Part shown: positions 60,297 to 64,000 of the stretch, one piece after another
Layout: every line of letters begins with the position of its first letter
How positions within the stretch are numbered: position 1 is the stretch's first letter
Assembly (NCBI GenBank): GCA_938048455.1
Contig: CALIUY010000016.1
Coordinates: 140,796-204,795, forward strand
DNA length: 64,000 nt
Reading direction: 5' to 3'
From: an uncultured Desulfobacterales bacterium
Lineage (GTDB): Bacteria > Desulfobacterota > Desulfobacteria > Desulfobacterales > SpSt-501
Notes under the pieces: generated by a model
Database searches by the model: none
Seen by the model: only the letters and a program-made list of their open reading frames with translations
What the model was told of the DNA's origin: nothing
Program-made: the position numbers and the translations under genes

Positions 60297-61703
60297 CTAC
60301 AATTCGAGTTCGCCCTCGAGGAGGCTTCCGGCGGGAATCACGGCCTGCCGGTCGGAACGGTTCCGGATGATGACCGTTCCCCGGAGGCGCACCCCGGCTT
60401 CGAAACGCACGTCCCCCTCGACCGTGAGCGCATCGCATTCGACGAGCGAGGGCGGCCCCTGGCGGAAACGCTCCGCGAACCGCTCGTACTTTCCGTAGTA
60501 GCGCGGATCGAGGCGGATGCGGATGACCTCGTCGCGGCCGGATGCCGCGCGCGCGGGGTTCAAAACGAAGCCCCGTTCGCGGAAGTACACGAAACAATCC
60601 GAGGCCGCGGCCAGAAGGTCGTTGCAGGTTTTCACGGGAAGAAAACGCGCGCGCGCCACGCGCACGGCGGCCGCCCCCTCGAAAACCGAAATCGCCGCCC
60701 CCATCGCGGTCTCGATCTGATAGACGGGCGGGCTCGTCTCGTCGCGGGGATCGAGGGTCTTGGGATTGACGATCATCGGCAGGTCGATTCCGCCTTCCCG
60801 ACGGATGGCCTCCCGCAGGGCGTCGAGTCGGATCCAGACGTTGTTGGTGTTGAAATAGCGGTAACGCCGGATATCCTGGAAAGCGGAAAGCTCCTCTTTC
60901 GGGCATTGTGCCGCCTCGCGCAGGATCAGCCGGCCGTCCTCCCGCCGCCGGGCGAGATGCCCGCCTTTCACGTCGGCCGGCGTCTTTTCGGCGACCTCCA
61001 TGAGAAACGGCAGTTGGCGGGAAGCGAAGTAGCCCAGAATTTCGGGATTCATCCCCGCGCCCAGGTTGTCCACATTGCGGATGAGGGCGTAGCGGATCCC
61101 TTCGTCGAGCAGCCGATCGAGCGTGCCCGAGGCGAAGAGCGCGGCGTAGACATCGCCGTGGCCCGGAGGGTTCCACTCGAGCTCGGGATCGGCCGGCCAG
61201 ACCGCGGGCCGCAGGTCGGCCTGCAACACCTTGGGGAAACGATGCTGCAGGAAGCAGAGCGGCCTCGGCTCGGGGGCGAGGCGGGATAGAGCGGCGGCCG
61301 TTTCCGCCGCGGTGTTGAAGCTGTTCATCAGTGCGAGCCGGCTTCCGTCGGCCCGCGCACGCTCGAGCACGATCGCCAGAAAGGTGAGTCCCGGCCGCAC
61401 CGGCAGGAGCGATTTGGGGCCTTTCAGCCCCATCGAGGTCCCCAGCCCCCCGTTCAGCACGATCTGCACCGAGCGAGAGAGCGACTCGCGGCCGACGGGG
61501 GCGAATTCGGCGAGAGAGGAGTCGTCGGGGAATTCGCCGGGTGCCACGGGCAGGATGTCCGCATCGCGGATGAGCCCGGTTTCCCCCCCGACCAGGCGGC
61601 GGTAAAGGCGCGCGAAGGTTTCGATCACGAAGAGGGCGAGGCCCTCTCGGGCCATCTTGGCCGTGAATTCCGCGAGGTGGGTCGGTTCGTCCGCCGGCGT
61701 CAT
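60297..61703 (-). CDS. UDPGP-family UTP--glucose-1-phosphate uridylyltransferase
   Basis: VLNGGLGTSMGLKGPKSLLPVRPGLTFLAIVL...LMNSFNT...FLQHRFPKV...NPPGHGDVYAAL...NVDNLGA; ATG at 61703. Confidence 0.9.
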   Translation of the reverse strand: MTPADEPTHLAEFTAKMAREGLALFVIETFARLYRRLVGGETGLIRDADILPVAPGEFPDDSSLAEFAPVGRESLSRSVQIVLNGGLGTSMGLKGPKSLLPVRPGLTFLAIVLERARADGSRLALMNSFNTAAETAAALSRLAPEPRPLCFLQHRFPKVLQADLRPAVWPADPELEWNPPGHGDVYAALFASGTLDRLLDEGIRYALIRNVDNLGAGMNPEILGYFASRQLPFLMEVAEKTPADVKGGHLARRREDGRLILREAAQCPKEELSAFQDIRRYRYFNTNNVWIRLDALREAIRREGGIDLPMIVNPKTLDPRDETSPPVYQIETAMGAAISVFEGAAAVRVARARFLPVKTCNDLLAAASDCFVYFRERGFVLNPARAASGRDEVIRIRLDPRYYGKYERFAERFRQGPPSLVECDALTVEGDVRFEAGVRLRGTVIIRNRSDRQAVIPAGSLLEGELEL

Positions 61704-61723
61704 CCTGCTCCTCTCCCTCGGGG

Positions 61724-62788
61724 TCAGTCGATCGGCACCACCCAGCCCGGCGGCCCTTCGGCCCGGCCGTATTGGATGTCGGTGATCGCCTGGTAGAAAC
61801 GCCGGGCGAGCGGCCCCACGCCGCCGTCGCCCACGGTGATCGCCCGCTCGCCGTAAGCGATCCTGCCGACGGGGGAGATCACCGCCGCGGTACCCGATCC
61901 GAACGCCTCGCGCAACCTCCCGTTGTCGGCGGCGGCGAGGATCTCCTCGATCGCGATGCGGCGTTCCACCATCTTGAGCCCCCAGCGGCGGCCGAGCTGC
62001 AGTACGGAGTCGCGGGTGATGCCGGGCAAGATGCTCCCCTGGAGCGCCGGGGTGACCACCTCGTCGTCGAGGACGAAGAAGATGTTCATCGAGCCCACTT
62101 CTTCGATCCAGCGCCGCTCCAGCCCGTCCAGCCAGAGCACCTGGGTGAAACCGGCTTGGTGGGCCTTGTGGCCGGCGAGCAGGCTGGCGGCGTAATTTCC
62201 CGGCGTCTTGGCCTCTCCGGTTCCGCCGGGGACGGCGCGGACGTGTTCCTTCTCGACCAGGATCTTCACCGGGTTGAACCCCTCGGCGTAGTAGGCGCCT
62301 ACGGGAGAGAGGATGATGAAAAAGCGATAGGTGTGGGAGGAGCGCACGCCGAGAAAGGGGTCGGTGGCGATGATCGTCGGCCGGATGTAGAGCGAGGTCT
62401 CCGGCGCGTGCGGCACCCAGTCCCGCTCCAGGCGCAGAAGCTCCTTGAGCGCTTCGAGGACGAGGGCCTCGTCGATCCGCGGGATGCACAGGATGTCGTT
62501 GGAACGGTTGAGCCGCCGGAAGTTCTCCTGCGGCCGGAAAAGCTGGATGGCCCCCGCCGCCGTGCGATAGGCCTTGAGCCCTTCGAAGACGGCCTGTCCG
62601 TAATGCAGAACCATGGTCGCCGGATCGAGGACGAGGGGCCCGTAGGGTTCGATGCGCGGGTGGTGCCAGCCGCGCTCGGGCGAGTAATCCATGTTGAACA
62701 TGTGGTCGGTGAAATGGATGCCGAATCCGAGCCGGGATTCGTCGACCTTGGGCTTGGGCGATGCCGTTTTGCGGATGGTAAGCGCCAT
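61724..62788 (-). CDS. ilvE: Branched-chain amino acid aminotransferase
   Basis: FTDHMFNMDYSPERGWHHPRIEPYGPLVLDPATMVLHYGQAVFEGLKAYRT...RPTIIATDPFLGVR...GEAKTPGNYAASLLAG...NIFFV. Confidence 0.95.
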   Translation of the reverse strand: MALTIRKTASPKPKVDESRLGFGIHFTDHMFNMDYSPERGWHHPRIEPYGPLVLDPATMVLHYGQAVFEGLKAYRTAAGAIQLFRPQENFRRLNRSNDILCIPRIDEALVLEALKELLRLERDWVPHAPETSLYIRPTIIATDPFLGVRSSHTYRFFIILSPVGAYYAEGFNPVKILVEKEHVRAVPGGTGEAKTPGNYAASLLAGHKAHQAGFTQVLWLDGLERRWIEEVGSMNIFFVLDDEVVTPALQGSILPGITRDSVLQLGRRWGLKMVERRIAIEEILAAADNGRLREAFGSGTAAVISPVGRIAYGERAITVGDGGVGPLARRFYQAITDIQYGRAEGPPGWVVPID

Positions 62789-63018
62789 GACCTCCTCCTC
62801 GAACAGCGGCTGCGGGAAAGGTGCGGAAAGGGAGACTGCGCCGCGGGCCGTGGTAGTCGCGGATCCTGAGCCCGCTTTAGCGCGAAATTCGCTCGGGGAT
62901 CAAGCCGAAAAACTTCCGTTGACGCAGAAAGGGCTCAGGGGATAAGAGGAGGGTCCGGGAAGCCCGCCGGGGGCTCCGTACCGCGAAAACCGTACCTCCC
63001 CTTTTCCGAAGGACCGTC

Positions 63019-63783
63019 ATGAAACCGCCCACCGCGAGCATCATCGAGCCCCGTCGGCTCAACCCCGACAGCCGCTTCCGTTTCCGCTGCGGCAAAGACC
63101 TGCCCTGCTTCACGCAGTGCTGCCGCGGGATCCACATCATCCTGACGCCGTTCGACATCCTGCGCCTCAAAAGGCGTCTGGGCCTCCCCTCGACCGAGTT
63201 CCTCGCCCTCTACACCGAGCCGCAACTGCTCGAGAAAACCGACATCCCGGTGGTGACGTTGCGCGGGCTGCAGCAGGAGGGGGCGGGGGAACCGGCGTGC
63301 CCCTTCGTGCGGCCCGAAGGCTGCCTGGTGTATGAAGACCGCCCGGCCTCCTGCCGCTACTACCCCGTCGGCACGGCGACGCTGGCCTGGAAGGGCGATC
63401 CCGACGGGGATGCGTTTTATTTTCTCGTGCGCGAGGCGCACTGCCGGGGGCTGGCCGAAGATCGGGAATGGACGGTGCTCGAATGGCGAAACGACCAGGG
63501 GGTCGACGAGCACGACCGGGTGAACGCCCCTTGGACCGAACTCATCCTGCGCAAGCGCTCCTTTCCGGGCGCCTTGCACTGGACCGAAAAGGCGAAGGAG
63601 CTGTTTTTTCTAGTGAGCTATGACCTCGACCGCTTCCGCCGTTTCGTCTTCGAAAGCTCGTTCCTGCGCCGCTATCCCGTCGCGGCGGAGGAGACGGAGC
63701 GGCTGAAGACGGACGAGGCGGCGCTCCTGCACTTCGGGCTGCGCTGGCTGAAGGACGTTCTCTTTCGGCCGCCCGCTCAGTAG
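63019..63783 (+). CDS. YkgJ-family cysteine cluster protein
   Basis: RFRCGKDLPCFTQCCRGIHIILTPFDILRLKRRL...CPFVRPEGCLVYEDRPASCRYYPVG. Confidence 0.87.
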   Translation: MKPPTASIIEPRRLNPDSRFRFRCGKDLPCFTQCCRGIHIILTPFDILRLKRRLGLPSTEFLALYTEPQLLEKTDIPVVTLRGLQQEGAGEPACPFVRPEGCLVYEDRPASCRYYPVGTATLAWKGDPDGDAFYFLVREAHCRGLAEDREWTVLEWRNDQGVDEHDRVNAPWTELILRKRSFPGALHWTEKAKELFFLVSYDLDRFRRFVFESSFLRRYPVAAEETERLKTDEAALLHFGLRWLKDVLFRPPAQ

Positions 63784-64000
63784 CCCTCGTAACAAAGCCC
63801 TTGCCGGTAAGCCGGGTTTTCCAGCCGCTCGGCGGGGTCGACCCCGAAGAAATCGGCGATGGGCGCAAGGATCTCGGGTGCGTTCGCGAGCACGTGGCGG
63901 GCGGCCGAGAGCACTCGCTCGAGCCCCTGGGCGGTCATCTTGCCGAGCGGCGGGCGACAGCCGCCCGCGGGCATGCCCAGAAGGGCCATCAGGGTCTTGA
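63777..64000 (-). CDS. Dihydrodipicolinate synthase/DapA-family protein, C-terminal fragment at window edge
   Basis: Reverse-strand KTLMALLGMPAGGCRPPLGKMTAQGLERVLSAARHVL resembles DapA-family C-termini; frame open to the window end. Confidence 0.6.
   Translation of the reverse strand, partial: KTLMALLGMPAGGCRPPLGKMTAQGLERVLSAARHVLANAPEILAPIADFFGVDPAERLENPAYRQGLCYEGY

Noticed and set aside
60297-62489. 730-aa extended form of the uridylyltransferase
   Set aside because: The N-terminal extension is an out-of-frame reading of ilvE; native start is ATG at 61703.

Overview
High-GC bacterial chromosomal window, probably from a deltaproteobacterial or Desulfobacterota-like lineage (inferred from gene content and synteny). 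It is close to a replication-origin-type neighbourhood: rpmH-rnpA-yidD-yidC-mnmE, two perfect parS palindromes, and dnaN-gyrB. Coding density is high. I saw no rRNA, tRNA, CRISPR array, IS element or prophage. Recognisable modules are: a truncated PBP1A; hisI-hisG-aminotransferase-engB-era; a PP-loop/methyltransferase pair; a GH17-GT2 beta-glucan synthase-like protein; a minor pilin/PilY1 operon with a sigma-54-like promoter; RNase G with a B12-radical SAM protein; an HtrA protease; a saccharopine-dehydrogenase-like/amino-acid ABC transporter/racemase cluster; nadE; gyrB-dnaN; a frameshift-split RdgC-like gene; a PHP(EndoQ-like)-UvrD fusion; a glycogen cluster (glgB, glgA, glgP, GH13-debranching fusion); a diadenylate cyclase-YbbR fusion; a UDPGP-family uridylyltransferase; ilvE; and a truncated DapA-like gene. 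The best leads are the parS pair without local parAB, the scattered origin genes (dnaA and recF absent), the EndoQ-UvrD fusion beside the broken or recoded rdgC-like gene, and the single-chain CdaA-CdaR-like fusion. All family calls come from reading the translations, with no database search.
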